DNA from: CAYNRE01 sp964399535
GTDB lineage: Bacteria; Planctomycetota; Planctomycetia; Pirellulales; CAYNRE01
DNA length: 64,000 bases
Direction: 5' to 3'
Assembly (NCBI GenBank): GCA_964399535.1
Contig: CAYNRE010000026.1
Coordinates: 181,760 to 245,759, forward strand
Both the position numbers and the translations under genes were made by a program. Under the pieces are notes generated by a model. That model saw nothing but the letters and a program-made list of their open reading frames with translations. It did no database searches and had not been told where the DNA came from. Below are positions 1-9,341 of this stretch, one piece after another; the stretch's first letter is position 1, and each line of letters starts with the position of its first letter.

Positions 1-132
1 CGTGAACATCATCCCGAAATCGGCCGGGCCCTCGACATCGCGGCGGGCGCCGTGCTGATTTCGGCCCTGGGCGCCGCCTTGCTGGGCGCGCTGCTCTTGC
101 TGCGCCGGTTGCTGCTTTGGTTGGGTTGGTAG
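1..132 (+). CDS. Diacylglycerol/undecaprenol kinase family protein, C-terminal fragment
   Basis: Reading frame 1 is open from the window edge to a TAG at 130-132, giving 43 residues. The visible part has a HPEIGRALDIAAGAVLIS stretch followed by a hydrophobic helix and a short basic end. This matches the conserved last helix of the small membrane kinases of the DagK/UndPK family (PF01219), where an Asp-Ala-Ala-Gly-Ala-Val motif precedes the final transmembrane segment. These proteins phosphorylate diacylglycerol or undecaprenol at the inner membrane. The N-terminal part, including most active-site residues, lies outside the window, so the substrate cannot be assigned. Confidence 0.7.
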   Translation, partial: REHHPEIGRALDIAAGAVLISALGAALLGALLLLRRLLLWLGW

Positions 133-201
133 CGGCCGCATCGCTCACGGCGCCAGGCGGCGCTCGCCAGTCGCTTGCGGCACGACGCGGTGCGCATCGA
201 T

Positions 202-1050
202 CTACCGGCCGGGCCGCCGCGGCTGGCACCGCGGGCAAAAAAACGTAGCCCGCTGCGCCTGAACCTGGCGGACGATCGCCCCCGAGCGGCAACGGCGGCA
301 GGGTTCTCCCTCGCGGTCGTACACCTGGTGATGATTCTGGTAGCTGCCCGCCTGGTTCAGGGCATTGCGATAGGTTCCGTCCGAGAGGGTCGAGCCCTCG
401 TAGCGGACCGCGTCTTCCAAAACGCGCCGCAGGGCCGTGTGCAGGTCTTGCCACTCGGCCAGGGTAAGCGAGTTGGCTCGCCGCGCCGGGTGCAACCGGG
501 CCAAGTGCAGAATCTCGGAGGCGTAGAGGTTGCCCACTCCGGCCAGCACCTGTTGGTCGAGCAGCGCCACCTTAATGGCGCGGCGGCTGGCGCGCAGGCG
601 CTTTCGCAGCGTGTCGGCCGAAATCTCCAGCGCGTCGGGCCCCAGCCGGCCGCTCAGGTACCGCTCGCGAAAACAATCCTCGCTGAGCCAGCGAACCTGA
701 CCCAGGCCTCGACGGTCCCAGTACCAGAGCTCGGCCGCCGGGCCGCCCGAGAGGGCCAGACCCAGCCGCAGATGCTCGGTATCCGGAGGCTGACTGATGA
801 GCACCAAACCGGTCATGCGTGGTTCGAGCACCAGCCGGCTCTGGTCGTGGAGCCGCAACACCACGCGCTTTCCCACCCGCTCGACGGCGGCAATCTGGCG
901 CCCCACCACCTGGCGACGCAGTTGGGCCAGCCCCGGCTCGATTTGAATGGGCCGCAATCGGCAGCGCGGACGGACTACGTCGTCGATGCGGCTCCCCACC
1001 ACGGCAGCCACGCCGCGGCGCATGGTTTCCACTTCCGGCAGCTCGGGCAT
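202..1050 (-). CDS. mutM: Formamidopyrimidine-DNA glycosylase (Fpg/MutM)
   Basis: This bifunctional base-excision repair enzyme removes 8-oxoguanine and formamidopyrimidines and nicks the abasic site. The start at 1050 is fixed by the MPELPEVET N-terminus, in which Pro2 is the Schiff-base nucleophile and Glu3 is catalytic. A helix-two-turn-helix follows around LAGVGNLYASEILHLARLHP, and a C-terminal zinc finger shows CRRC and CPRC pairs. The 282-residue length is normal for the family. The longer upstream open frame (to 1338) is an overhang without conserved sequence. The gene is divergent from trpB, with about 270 bp between start codons. Confidence 0.97.
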   Translation of the reverse strand: MPELPEVETMRRGVAAVVGSRIDDVVRPRCRLRPIQIEPGLAQLRRQVVGRQIAAVERVGKRVVLRLHDQSRLVLEPRMTGLVLISQPPDTEHLRLGLALSGGPAAELWYWDRRGLGQVRWLSEDCFRERYLSGRLGPDALEISADTLRKRLRASRRAIKVALLDQQVLAGVGNLYASEILHLARLHPARRANSLTLAEWQDLHTALRRVLEDAVRYEGSTLSDGTYRNALNQAGSYQNHHQVYDREGEPCRRCRSGAIVRQVQAQRATFFCPRCQPRRPGR

Positions 1051-1209
1051 GCGAAGCTGGTTCTCGCTGCGATCTTGACGGCGGATTGCGACGACGGGCA
1101 GGCCAGTGTAACGCAAACCCCGGGGACCCGTGAGCCACACTTTGGACCGGAGCGATCGCTCGGGCCGCCGGCGCGCCCCGCGCCGGGCGCGGGCACGGCC
1201 CGGCGACCC

Positions 1210-1238
1210 TTGACCCCGCGGAACCCCCCTCGGACAAT
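1210..1238 (+). promoter_or_regulatory. Candidate sigma70-like promoter for trpBA
   Basis: TTGACC at 1210-1215 and GACAAT at 1233-1238 are separated by 17 bp, about 80 bp before the trpB start. The -35 matches 5 of 6 consensus positions and the -10 matches 4 of 6. This is a pattern match only; planctomycete promoters are poorly characterised. Confidence 0.35.
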
Positions 1239-1318
1239 CGAGCGTTTGCCACCGACCAGCACCGCGCGTCGCTCTGTTTTTCCCCTTTCCCAGGGCCCCG
1301 ACCGAGAACCCCCCCGAG

Positions 1319-2530
1319 ATGGCTTCACCCGCTTCCACACATTGGCCCGATGCGGCCGGCCGCTTTGGCCCGTTCGGGGGGAGGTTCGTACCCGAAACGC
1401 TGAGCCGGGCGCTCGACGAACTCGCGGCCGAGTACCGCCTGGCCCAGGCCGATCCGGCCTTCGCCGCCGAGCTCGAGGGCCTGTTTCGCGATTTCGTCGG
1501 CCGGCCCTCGCCGCTGTACCACGCCCGGCGGCTCTCGGAGCATGCCGGCGGAGCCCAGATTTATCTGAAGCGCGAGGACCTGAATCACACCGGCGCCCAC
1601 AAAATCAACAACACGCTGGGCCAGGCGCTTCTCACCCGGCGAATGAAGAAGCCCCGGGTAATCGCCGAGACGGGGGCAGGGCAACACGGCGTGGCCACGG
1701 CCACGGCCAGCGCCCACTTTGGCCTGGAGTGCGTGGTGTACATGGGCGAGGAAGACATACGCCGCCAGAAACCCAATGTGTTCAACATGCGGCTGATGGG
1801 GGCCGAGGTGCGGCCCGTTACCACGGGCTCGCGAACGCTGCGCGACGCGATTAACGAGGCGATGCGCGAGTGGATGAGCTCGGTCGAGCACACCCACTAC
1901 ATTCTGGGGTCGGCCGTGGGGCCGCATCCCTTTCCGGAGATCGTCCGCGATTTTCAATCGGTCATCGGCCGGGAAACCATCGACCAGTGCCGGCAAAAGT
2001 TGGGCCGGCTGCCCGACCTGGTCGTGGCCTGCGTGGGCGGGGGGAGCAACGCGGCGGGCATGTTCTACCCCTTCGCTACCCAGACCAGCGTAGCGCTGGT
2101 CGGCGTCGAGGCCGGGGGCCGTTCGTCGCGCCCCGGCGATCACGCCTCGCCGCTTACTTACGGTCGCCCGGGCGTGCTGCACGGCAGCCTGAGCTACGTC
2201 ATGCAGGACGAAGAGGGGCAAACCTGCGACGTGCACTCGGTATCGGCGGGGCTGGATTATCCGGGCGTGGGCCCGGAGCACAGCTATTGGAAAGACACTG
2301 GCCGCGTCAGCTACACCAGTTGCCGCGACGAACAGGCGCTCGAGGCCTTCGACCTGGTGGCCCGCCAAGAGGGTATTTTGCCCGCGCTCGAGAGTTCGCA
2401 CGCCGTGGCCCTGGCCCTCGAGCTGGCGGCTCAGCGCCCCGCGGACCAGGCGGTGGTGGTGTGCCTGTCGGGGCGCGGCGACAAAGACGCCTTTGAAATC
2501 GCCCGGCTCAAGGGCGAATCGTTGGGCTGA
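1319..2530 (+). CDS. trpB: Tryptophan synthase beta chain
   Basis: TrpB condenses indole with L-serine to give L-tryptophan, working with TrpA in an alpha2-beta2 complex. The 403-residue protein has the typical FGPFGGRFVPETL N-terminus, the PLP lysine in HTGAHKINN, and the GGGSNAAG phosphate loop. The C-terminal LSGRGDKD motif is also present. The sequence is full length and shows no missing residues. It is followed after 77 bp by trpA on the same strand, so the two probably form an operon. No other trp genes are in the window, so the pathway must be split across the chromosome. Confidence 0.98.
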   Translation: MASPASTHWPDAAGRFGPFGGRFVPETLSRALDELAAEYRLAQADPAFAAELEGLFRDFVGRPSPLYHARRLSEHAGGAQIYLKREDLNHTGAHKINNTLGQALLTRRMKKPRVIAETGAGQHGVATATASAHFGLECVVYMGEEDIRRQKPNVFNMRLMGAEVRPVTTGSRTLRDAINEAMREWMSSVEHTHYILGSAVGPHPFPEIVRDFQSVIGRETIDQCRQKLGRLPDLVVACVGGGSNAAGMFYPFATQTSVALVGVEAGGRSSRPGDHASPLTYGRPGVLHGSLSYVMQDEEGQTCDVHSVSAGLDYPGVGPEHSYWKDTGRVSYTSCRDEQALEAFDLVARQEGILPALESSHAVALALELAAQRPADQAVVVCLSGRGDKDAFEIARLKGESLG

Positions 2531-2607
2531 TCCGCGGCGATCCAGGCGCGCGGTGCCCGCTGCCCGGCGGCGATGGTCGCGGCCGTTTACCAACCGAGAC
2601 GGAAACG

Positions 2608-3414
2608 ATGTCGGCAATCGATCGTGTGTTCGAAACGTTGCGGGGCCAGGGTCGCAAGGCCTTCATGCCGTTTATCACGGCCGGCGACCCCGACCTGGCG
2701 TTTACCGCCGCCGTGCTCGAAACGCTCGCCAAGCACGGGGCCGACCTGTGCGAGGTGGGCATTCCCTACAGCGACCCCATTGCCGACGGCCCCGTGATTC
2801 AGGCCTCGTATACCCGGTCGCTGGCCGCGGGTACCAAGCTGACCGGCATCCTGCAATGCCTGGGCCAGGTGGCCCCCCGAGTTTCGACGCCCCTGGTAAC
2901 GATGATCAGCTATGCAATCATCTACCGCTTCGGCGCCGAGAAGTATTTGGCGGCGGCCCAGCAAGCGGGCGTGGCCGGCGCGATCGTGCCCGACCTGCCG
3001 GTCGAAGAGGCCGCTCCGCTGGCCCAGCTTTGCCGCGCTCGCGATTTCAGCCTGATTCAATTGGTCACCCCCACCACCTCGCGCGAGCGGGCGCTGAAAA
3101 TCGCCGCCAGTTCGACCGGGTTTATCTATTACGTATCGGTTACCGGCATCACCGGCGAGCGGACGGCCTTGCCCGAGGAACTGATCGAAAACGTAGCCTG
3201 GCTGCGGGGGCAAACGCCGCTACCGATTTGCATTGGATTCGGCGTCAGCTCGCCGGACCATGTTCGGCTGTTGTCGCCCGTGGCCGATGGGCTGATCGTC
3301 GGTTCGGCCATCGTTCGCCGGATGGCCGAGGCCGCCACGCGCCCCCGGGCCCAGGTGCTTGCCGAAGTGGGCCAGTTCGCGGCCGAGCTGCGCTCCGCGT
3401 TCGGCCCCGCCTGA
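2608..3414 (+). CDS. trpA: Tryptophan synthase alpha chain
   Basis: TrpA cleaves indole-3-glycerol phosphate to indole and glyceraldehyde-3-phosphate and channels indole to TrpB. The 268-residue TIM barrel contains the catalytic acids in CEVGIPYSDPIADGP, the FIYYVSVTGITGER loop and a GFGVSSP phosphate-binding segment. The start is supported by a purine-rich GAGACGG upstream. The order trpB-trpA is the usual one for coupled subunits. Confidence 0.98.
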   Translation: MSAIDRVFETLRGQGRKAFMPFITAGDPDLAFTAAVLETLAKHGADLCEVGIPYSDPIADGPVIQASYTRSLAAGTKLTGILQCLGQVAPRVSTPLVTMISYAIIYRFGAEKYLAAAQQAGVAGAIVPDLPVEEAAPLAQLCRARDFSLIQLVTPTTSRERALKIAASSTGFIYYVSVTGITGERTALPEELIENVAWLRGQTPLPICIGFGVSSPDHVRLLSPVADGLIVGSAIVRRMAEAATRPRAQVLAEVGQFAAELRSAFGPA

Positions 3415-3943
3415 CACGGTCGGCACCGGCCGAAACCGCTTGGGTGTCGAGCCGGCTGGGGGCGTGTCCTCGGGCAATTGCCGCCCCGCCCAGTTTTTCC
3501 GCCGGGGCGCGGCGAATTCTCTACAGCCCCCCGTGGGGGGCTGGTCGATAAGCGCAAGAAGCCCGCTCGGTCGGTGCGGGGGTGCGCGTGCCCCGGCGTC
3601 GATTTGCCTTGACCTCTGCAAACGGCGCAGGTTATGGTTCGAGAAGAGGCACGCGAGGGGCCGATCGGCCAGCCCCGAATCGGCTCGGCGTCCTCGAGAG
3701 CCCAGGCGCTCGCACTCATCGCGTCTGCCCTGCCTGGCCCCCAAGCGGCGAAATACCGGCCATGGCGCCCGGATTGGAAACCACCCTTTCCGGCGTGGTG
3801 ATCGTGTTTCCCCGTTCGGGGCATCCCCCGCCAGGTTGGCGATGCAGCGTTGCCGGTGGGCTCGGTCCTGGCGTCCGAAGGGCGCTCGGGCTGAACCGAA
3901 ATCGGGAGATCTTCCGGCCCAGTAGCGCAGGAGACGCTCGTCG
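3415..3943. other. Intergenic stretch after trpA, no convincing gene
   Basis: This gap of about 530 bp has open frames in several phases, but none shows family motifs or a good ribosome site. It contains a C/G hairpin at 3524-3543 (nine paired bases around a two-base turn) without a T tract. I see no RNA gene. Confidence 0.5.
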
Positions 3944-4483
3944 ATGTATCCCACCAGCTCCGAAATGATTCTGCGGCGGTTCTTCGCCGGCCTGGCCGAG
4001 TACACCTTTCAGTGTCGGCTGGGAATTGCCGACCCGCCGCTGGTCGACTACCTGGCCGAACTTCTCGTACGGTTCGTGCGCAGCGACGCCCTCTACCGGG
4101 TTCGCGATCTCGGCGGCCGCCGCTTGGAAGAGGTGGCCGAAATGGCGCTCGAGGCCCAACAGCGCCAGGGAGACGCCCGCCGCGAGGTGTATCGGCACAT
4201 TGGCGATTTCACCTTGTTCTGGACCGGCGTTTACCCCGAGGCCCTCAAACGCTTGCAGGGAACCCAGCGGGTCGACCGGTTCCTGGATTACTGCCAGCAG
4301 GGGAAGCGTTCCTACTCCATTGCCAGCACGCTCTCGGCGGCCGACCACCAGGCCGAGGCCCAAGTGCTCGAGCGACTGAGCAAACAGTTCGAGCTGTGCG
4401 TGTACGGCCTTTCCGAGGTGCGTCGCGAGTGGCAGCGCCGCGACGAAGCGGGCGAGTCGCCCGGCGGCTTGTTGCTGCAGTAA
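3944..4483 (+). CDS. Conserved hypothetical protein, helical, 179 aa
   Basis: I do not recognise a named domain. The protein is about 179 residues, acidic and basic in alternation, and predicted by eye to be mostly helical. It has a YLAELLVRFVRSDALYR segment near residues 28-45, a DFTLFWTGVYPEAL aromatic patch near 88-101 and a long C-terminal helix. It has no signal peptide or membrane segment. A GGAG lies about nine bases before the ATG. It ends 15 bp from the convergent antiporter gene. Its good codon usage and clean start make it a real gene, probably cytoplasmic. Confidence 0.75.
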   Translation: MYPTSSEMILRRFFAGLAEYTFQCRLGIADPPLVDYLAELLVRFVRSDALYRVRDLGGRRLEEVAEMALEAQQRQGDARREVYRHIGDFTLFWTGVYPEALKRLQGTQRVDRFLDYCQQGKRSYSIASTLSAADHQAEAQVLERLSKQFELCVYGLSEVRREWQRRDEAGESPGGLLLQ

Positions 4484-4498
4484 GCGGCCCCGGGCGGG

Positions 4499-6154
4499 TC
4501 AACTCGGTTCGTGCGGTTCGGGCGGCCCCGATATGGTTAGCCGGCACAGCGTAAGCAGCCGGCCCGCGGCTTCGGCTTCTTCGCTCACCACGGCGGCTGC
4601 GCCCATGCGGCGCAATACCGGTACCTGGTTTTCGAAGCGGCAGCGCACCAACACGCTGGCCGACGGGTTCAGGGTTTGCAGCGCGCCCACGATTTGCTGC
4701 GCCACCTCGTCGTCGGGCACACTCACCACGCTCAGGCGGCATCGCTGGGCATGGGCACGCCTGAGCACCTCGGGATCGCGCGCGTCGCCCGAAACCGTGT
4801 CGAACCCTTGCTGGGCGAACGGGTGCAAGTTCACGGGGCTTCGATCGACGAGCGTTACGTCGAGCCCCAGAGTTTCCAACTCGGCTGCCACGCGCCGCCC
4901 GATGGGGCCGATGCCGATGACCAGGGCCCGGCTCTGAGGATCCAGTTCGGGCAAGGTCGCGGGACGGTCCCGGAACTGGGGCAGGGCCCGCTCGGCGAGT
5001 TCCATGCCTCGCCGGAGCAACAGCGGGGTAAGCAACAGCGACCCCAGTCCCACGGCCAGCATCCGGGCGAAATCGGTCGGCTGAATCAGCCCCTGTTCGG
5101 TGCCGGCCGCGGCCAGCAGGAACGAGAATTCGCCCACCTGGGCCAGCCCCATCGCCATCCCCAGCGCGCTTCCCCAGGCGAGGCCCGTCGCCCGCAGGGC
5201 CAGCGTGGCAGCCCCGGTCTTCAGCGCGAGCATACCGGCCAGTCCGCCGGCAATTTCCAGAGGATTACGCCAAAACACGGCCGGCTCGAGCAACATGCCC
5301 AGTGAGACGAAGAACACGGCGGCGAACGATTCACGAAAGGGGAGCAAGATACTGTCGAATTGGTGGCTCAATCGATTGCCGCTGAGCACCAGCCCGGCGG
5401 CCAGCGCCCCGATCGCGGCCGGCAGCCCCAGCCCGTGGGCCAGCGCGGCCAGCCCGGTAAGGTTGGCCAGGGCGAAGAGCACTACGATCTCGACGCTGCG
5501 CAGTTGGGCCAGAACCGGAATCAGCCAGCGGGCGGCCAGCCAGTGCAGCGCGACCGTGGCCCCCAGAAAGCTGGACGACGCCACGGCCAGCTTGAGGAAG
5601 TCGGTGGCACCCGGCGCGGGACCCCGGCCCGTGACCAGGGGCAAGAGCAGCATCAGCGGCACTAGCGCCATGTCTTGAAAGAGCAAGATTCCCAGGCCCC
5701 GTTGGCCGTAGGGCGAAGCGGTTTGCCCCCATTCGGCCAGGGCCTTGAAGACCAGCACCGTCGAACTTAGCGCTCCGGCGGCGCCGGCCAGCCCGGCGGC
5801 CGGCCAGGAAAAGCCGTACCAACGGGCCGTGAGCGCCAGGGGAATCGCCACCAGGGTCATCTGCACGGCGCCCCCCACCAGCATTTGGCGGCGCAGGGCG
5901 ATGAGCTCGTCGAACGAAAACGAAATGCCCACCGAAAACAGCAGGAACAGGGCGCCCGCCTCGGCCAGGTACGCGAGCTCGGCTCGCTCGTGGCCGACCA
6001 GCCCCAGGCCAGCCTCGCCAATCAGACCCCCCACGAGCAAGTAGCCCACCAGCAGCGAGACCCCCCAATGCTTCGAGAGGGCGCCCGCCGTGCCCCCGGC
6101 GACAAGCACAATCAGCACGTCGAAAACCAGTTCCGGGACCAATTCTCCTGCCAC
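4499..6154 (-). CDS. KefB/CPA2-type monovalent cation:proton antiporter with TrkA-N domain
   Basis: This is an inner-membrane antiporter of the CPA2 family, exchanging K+ or Na+ for H+. About twelve hydrophobic segments span residues 5-390 of the chosen frame. They are followed by a Rossmann-type TrkA-N (RCK) domain with RALVIGIGPIGRRVA and a conserved VDRSPVN, which would bind NAD(H) or another nucleotide as a gate. I chose the GTG at 6154 because AGGAAGGAAG lies eight bases upstream and the protein then begins directly with a transmembrane helix. The open frame extends to 6220. The transported ion and any glutathione gating cannot be read from the sequence. Confidence 0.9.
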   Translation of the reverse strand: MAGELVPELVFDVLIVLVAGGTAGALSKHWGVSLLVGYLLVGGLIGEAGLGLVGHERAELAYLAEAGALFLLFSVGISFSFDELIALRRQMLVGGAVQMTLVAIPLALTARWYGFSWPAAGLAGAAGALSSTVLVFKALAEWGQTASPYGQRGLGILLFQDMALVPLMLLLPLVTGRGPAPGATDFLKLAVASSSFLGATVALHWLAARWLIPVLAQLRSVEIVVLFALANLTGLAALAHGLGLPAAIGALAAGLVLSGNRLSHQFDSILLPFRESFAAVFFVSLGMLLEPAVFWRNPLEIAGGLAGMLALKTGAATLALRATGLAWGSALGMAMGLAQVGEFSFLLAAAGTEQGLIQPTDFARMLAVGLGSLLLTPLLLRRGMELAERALPQFRDRPATLPELDPQSRALVIGIGPIGRRVAAELETLGLDVTLVDRSPVNLHPFAQQGFDTVSGDARDPEVLRRAHAQRCRLSVVSVPDDEVAQQIVGALQTLNPSASVLVRCRFENQVPVLRRMGAAAVVSEEAEAAGRLLTLCRLTISGPPEPHEPS

Positions 6155-6359
6155 GGGGCAGACTTCCTTCCTGGTTGCCAGGCAACGGTCCGCCGGGGGG
6201 CGATGGGCGCGGGCAGCCAATGGCTCGGGTCGCCGGCGGTTGGCATTCGGCTGGGGCGAAGCGTGGCTCGGCTACCCTTGGGCACGTCGCAATACCCGCC
6301 ACCGGCGTCGGCCCGGGCGGGGGGCCCGGCCCAAGCGCGGGCGCCGCCGGCCAGCGGCG

Positions 6360-7574
6360 TTAGTAGCTGCGAGGCGTGATCCGTCCTTGCACGCGAAGCG
6401 GCAGACCTTCGATCCGCAAGAATCCTTCGGCGTCGGTCTGGTTGTACGAGCCGCCCCCCTCCATGCTGGCAATGCCGGCGTCGTACAGGCTCAGCGGGCT
6501 GGAGCGCGAGACGATGTCGAGGTTGCCCTTGTACATTTCCAGGGTCACCTGCCCGGTGACATTCCGCTGGGCCTGGCGAATAAAGGCCAGCAGGGCATCC
6601 ATCTTGGCGCAGTACCAGAAGCCGTAATAGACCATCTCGGCAACTTCGGGGGCCAAGCGGTCGCGCAGGTGCATCAGGTCGCGGTCCAGGGTGAGTTGCT
6701 CCACGGCTCGGTGAGCCAGGTACAGCGTGGTCATGCCGGGGGCCTCGTACACGCCGCGGCTTTTCATGCCCACGAAGCGGTTTTCGACCATGTCGATGCG
6801 GCCGATGCCGTTGCGGCCGGCGCGGCGATTCAGCTCGTGGACCATTTCGTAGGCGCTCAGCCGACGGCCATCGAGCGTAACCGGCAGGCCCGCCTCGAAG
6901 CCCAGCGTGATGCGCTCCGGCTCGTCGGGCGCCTGGCGGGGTGAAACAGTCATGCCGAAATCGACCAGTTCGACGCCGCACACGTCGAGCGCTTCGAGCC
7001 GACCCGCCTCGTAGCTGATGTGCAAGCAATTCTCATCCGAGCTATAGGGCTTCTGCGAGGTGGCCTTGACCGGAATCTGCTTGGCGTTGCAGAAGGCGAT
7101 TAACTCTGCGCGACCGGGAAACTGGGCTCGGAAGCTTTCCATGCGCCAGGGAGCAATGACCTGTACGCCGGGGTCCAGCGCTTCGGCGGCCAGTTGAAAC
7201 CGGCACTGGTCGTTTCCCTTGCCGGTCGCTCCATGTGCGAAGGCGGTCGCCCCGACTTCGCGGGCCACTTCCAGACAGGCCCTGGAAATGATCGGCCGGG
7301 CGATCGAGGTTCCCAGCAGGTAAACCCCCTCGTACTTGGCCTGCCACTGAAGCACCGGAAAGGCGAAGTCGCGGCACAGGTCTTCCTTAACGTCGACAAT
7401 CCGCGAGGAAGCCGCCCCACAGGTGCGGGCCTTTTCGAGCATGGCCTGGCGGTCTTCGCAGGGCTGCCCTAAGTCGACGTAGACCGCATGGACCTGGTAG
7501 CCCTGTTCGACCAGCCAGCCCAGGATCACCGAGGTATCGAGGCCCCCCGAATAGGCCAACACGCAGCTTGCCAT
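6360..7574 (-). CDS. argG: Argininosuccinate synthase
   Basis: ArgG joins citrulline and aspartate with ATP, the penultimate step of arginine synthesis. The 404-residue protein has the N-type ATP pyrophosphatase P-loop AYSGGLDTS at residues 7-15. It also has the GATGKGNDQ aspartate/citrulline-binding region and a KSRGVYEAPG segment, all typical. The length is normal. The next minus-strand gene (antiporter) starts about 205 bp downstream, so it probably has its own promoter. Confidence 0.98.
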   Translation of the reverse strand: MASCVLAYSGGLDTSVILGWLVEQGYQVHAVYVDLGQPCEDRQAMLEKARTCGAASSRIVDVKEDLCRDFAFPVLQWQAKYEGVYLLGTSIARPIISRACLEVAREVGATAFAHGATGKGNDQCRFQLAAEALDPGVQVIAPWRMESFRAQFPGRAELIAFCNAKQIPVKATSQKPYSSDENCLHISYEAGRLEALDVCGVELVDFGMTVSPRQAPDEPERITLGFEAGLPVTLDGRRLSAYEMVHELNRRAGRNGIGRIDMVENRFVGMKSRGVYEAPGMTTLYLAHRAVEQLTLDRDLMHLRDRLAPEVAEMVYYGFWYCAKMDALLAFIRQAQRNVTGQVTLEMYKGNLDIVSRSSPLSLYDAGIASMEGGGSYNQTDAEGFLRIEGLPLRVQGRITPRSY

Positions 7575-7870
7575 GGTCTGATTCCCACTGCTGGGCGCTT
7601 TCGCCGGGCGCGGAGCATCCGGTCCGGCCCGAAAGGCCCTCGAAAAAAGCTGGGGGCGATTGTCGCGGCCCGGTCCCCGAGTGACAAGGGCTAAGCGAGT
7701 CGGGTTCAGCGAGATGGGCCCCGCGGCCTGAAGCGGTCGTTTTCCGGGCGGCCGTAATTTGCCCGGGCTGTTCGCCAGTGGCCCGCAGCGAGGCGAGTCT
7801 GAGCGAACTTTGCCGGAGGGGAGTGGGGGGAGCCGGTACTGGGCCCGCCAGGAGCTGTGCCCCGAAAACG

Positions 7871-7909
7871 AAAAGAGGTCGCTCCCCAGGGGTGTTGGGG
7901 AGCGACCTC
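7871..7909 (-). terminator. Intrinsic terminator of the PEP-CTERM gene
   Basis: GAGGTCGCTCCCC at 7875-7887 pairs perfectly with GGGGAGCGACCTC at 7897-7909 around a nine-base loop. On the minus strand the hairpin is followed directly by TTTT, one interrupting pair of bases and another TTTT. It lies about 45 bp after the stop codon at 7954, the expected place. Confidence 0.9.
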
Positions 7910-7953
7910 GCTCAAAACCTCGAACTTGTCGCTAACTCAGGCGGGATGATGCC

Positions 7954-8784
7954 CTAGGCCGAGCGGCGGCGGCGGCGGATCACGGGGATCATCGCTACGG
8001 CGCCCAGGCCGATCAACACCAGCGTGCCCGGTTCGGGGACCTTGATGCCGGTCAGCACGATCTGGCCGTTGAGGATGGCCGTCACGTCGATCGGATCGGT
8101 CAACACCGTGGTGGTGACATTGATCGGAATCGTGACCGTCACCCCACCGCCAGCGTCGGTCTTCACCGTGGCCAGCGTGCCCGAGGGCAGCGGGAAATCG
8201 ACGGCGTCGTCGCCTTCAAAATTGAACGATCCGCTTCCCAGAGCACCACCCAACGGGCCCGTGCCGTTGTAGGTGATCATGCCCTGATCGAGCGAGAGGA
8301 TAGCGCCACCGATGTCGTAGGTACCCATGCCCGGCATCGCCGAAGTGGGCAACACGATGCCCGACGACAGCGAGGCACCCAGCCCCGTGCCACCGGCGTC
8401 GACGGCACCCAGGAAGCCCAGGTTCAGCGACAGGGCGACATCGGTCAGGTCAACCTCGCCGGCGGCGATTTGGAAGGCATCCGGGGTGGTCCCGATGCAC
8501 ACCAACTCAGCGTCCAAACCACCCGAGTTGTTGCCGAAGCCGGCCAACGGATACGTGGTGGTGAACGGAGTCGAATACGGAGCTTCAGCGGGCGGAAGAT
8601 CGTCGGCTACCGTCGCAGTAGCCGCAGCGGTGAGACCACCGCCAACCGCGCTGATCGTGAGCTGAATGGTGCTCAACGAGCTGTTGACAGAAAGATGAAC
8701 CGGCTTGGCACTGGCGACACTGGCGCCCAAGCCGAGCGCAGAGACCGCCGCCAAAGCAGCGACCACTCGAATTGTCCGACTCAT
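7954..8784 (-). CDS. Exported PEP-CTERM sorting domain protein
   Basis: The 276-residue protein begins with a Sec signal peptide (basic MSRTIR, hydrophobic VVAALAAVSALGLGASV, cleavage near ASA-KP). It ends with VPEPGT, a hydrophobic helix and an RRRRRS cluster, the PEP-CTERM/exosortase sorting signal. The middle is Gly/Ala/Thr/Asp-rich and beta-type, with no recognised enzyme motif. The ATG at 8784 is preferred over the GTG at 8793 because TTTGGAG lies eight bases upstream of it. Such proteins are exported, processed by an exosortase and placed in the envelope or matrix. The exosortase is not in the window. Confidence 0.88.
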   Translation of the reverse strand: MSRTIRVVAALAAVSALGLGASVASAKPVHLSVNSSLSTIQLTISAVGGGLTAAATATVADDLPPAEAPYSTPFTTTYPLAGFGNNSGGLDAELVCIGTTPDAFQIAAGEVDLTDVALSLNLGFLGAVDAGGTGLGASLSSGIVLPTSAMPGMGTYDIGGAILSLDQGMITYNGTGPLGGALGSGSFNFEGDDAVDFPLPSGTLATVKTDAGGGVTVTIPINVTTTVLTDPIDVTAILNGQIVLTGIKVPEPGTLVLIGLGAVAMIPVIRRRRRSA

Positions 8785-9341
8785 TAGCGACACTCCAAAG
8801 ATGTTGAGAAAAACGACAAGACCAAATCAAGTACGTCAGTTCGAGGTTTGCTGTCCGACTACCTCCTGGCGATCGGCCTGGGCTGTTTGCCTCAGGTTCT
8901 CACTCCGCCCCGGGCTCGCAAACGGCAAACCGTGTGGAAATCCTTTCGCTACGCGGCACACCCCCTTTCGCAGTCCGATCGCGTGACTTACCCCGCAGCC
9001 ACACCAAGCCTGGGAAAAACCGTAGCCGAACTAACCGTTTGTACCCGAAAGTTCGGGACATGTTTCCCAAATTAGCGACCCCCCTTGGGCAAGTCAAACA
9101 GTTTCCGCAGATTTTTCTGAATTGCTGATAATACCCCGATATCCTTCCAATCCCCCTCGAAAACACCTGGCGCAGCCGCTTCGAACCCTCCACGCCTCGC
9201 CTGCCAGCGACCGGCGGCCGCCTAGCGCCCAACCCCGGTCGCCTGGCCGCAGGCCACCCGCGAGAACCCGAAGCACGGCGTACCCCTCCGGGCCCCCTCG
9301 GGCCACCACGAGATGGCCGTTACCAATTTTCTGATAACGGC
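8785..9341. other. Intergenic stretch upstream of the PEP-CTERM gene
   Basis: About 560 bp without a supported gene, lying between two minus-strand genes. It must hold the promoter of the PEP-CTERM gene. A perfect CCCGAA-AG-TTCGGG palindrome lies at 9044-9057 and could be an operator or chance. I see no RNA gene. Confidence 0.5.

Noticed and set aside
175..1854. Plus-strand 559-codon open frame
   Set aside because: It runs antisense through mutM and then out of phase through trpB, both of which have clear family motifs. It is compositional, as expected at high GC.
1325..2617. Minus-strand 430-codon open frame
   Set aside because: Exact antisense shadow of trpB with no recognisable motifs.
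3524..3543. Perfect G/C hairpin after trpA
   Set aside because: It lacks a T tract on either strand and is 110 bp from the trpA stop, so it is not a convincing intrinsic terminator.
9044..9057. Palindrome CCCGAAAGTTCGGG
   Set aside because: Short, isolated and far from the next start codon; no second copy seen to support an operator.
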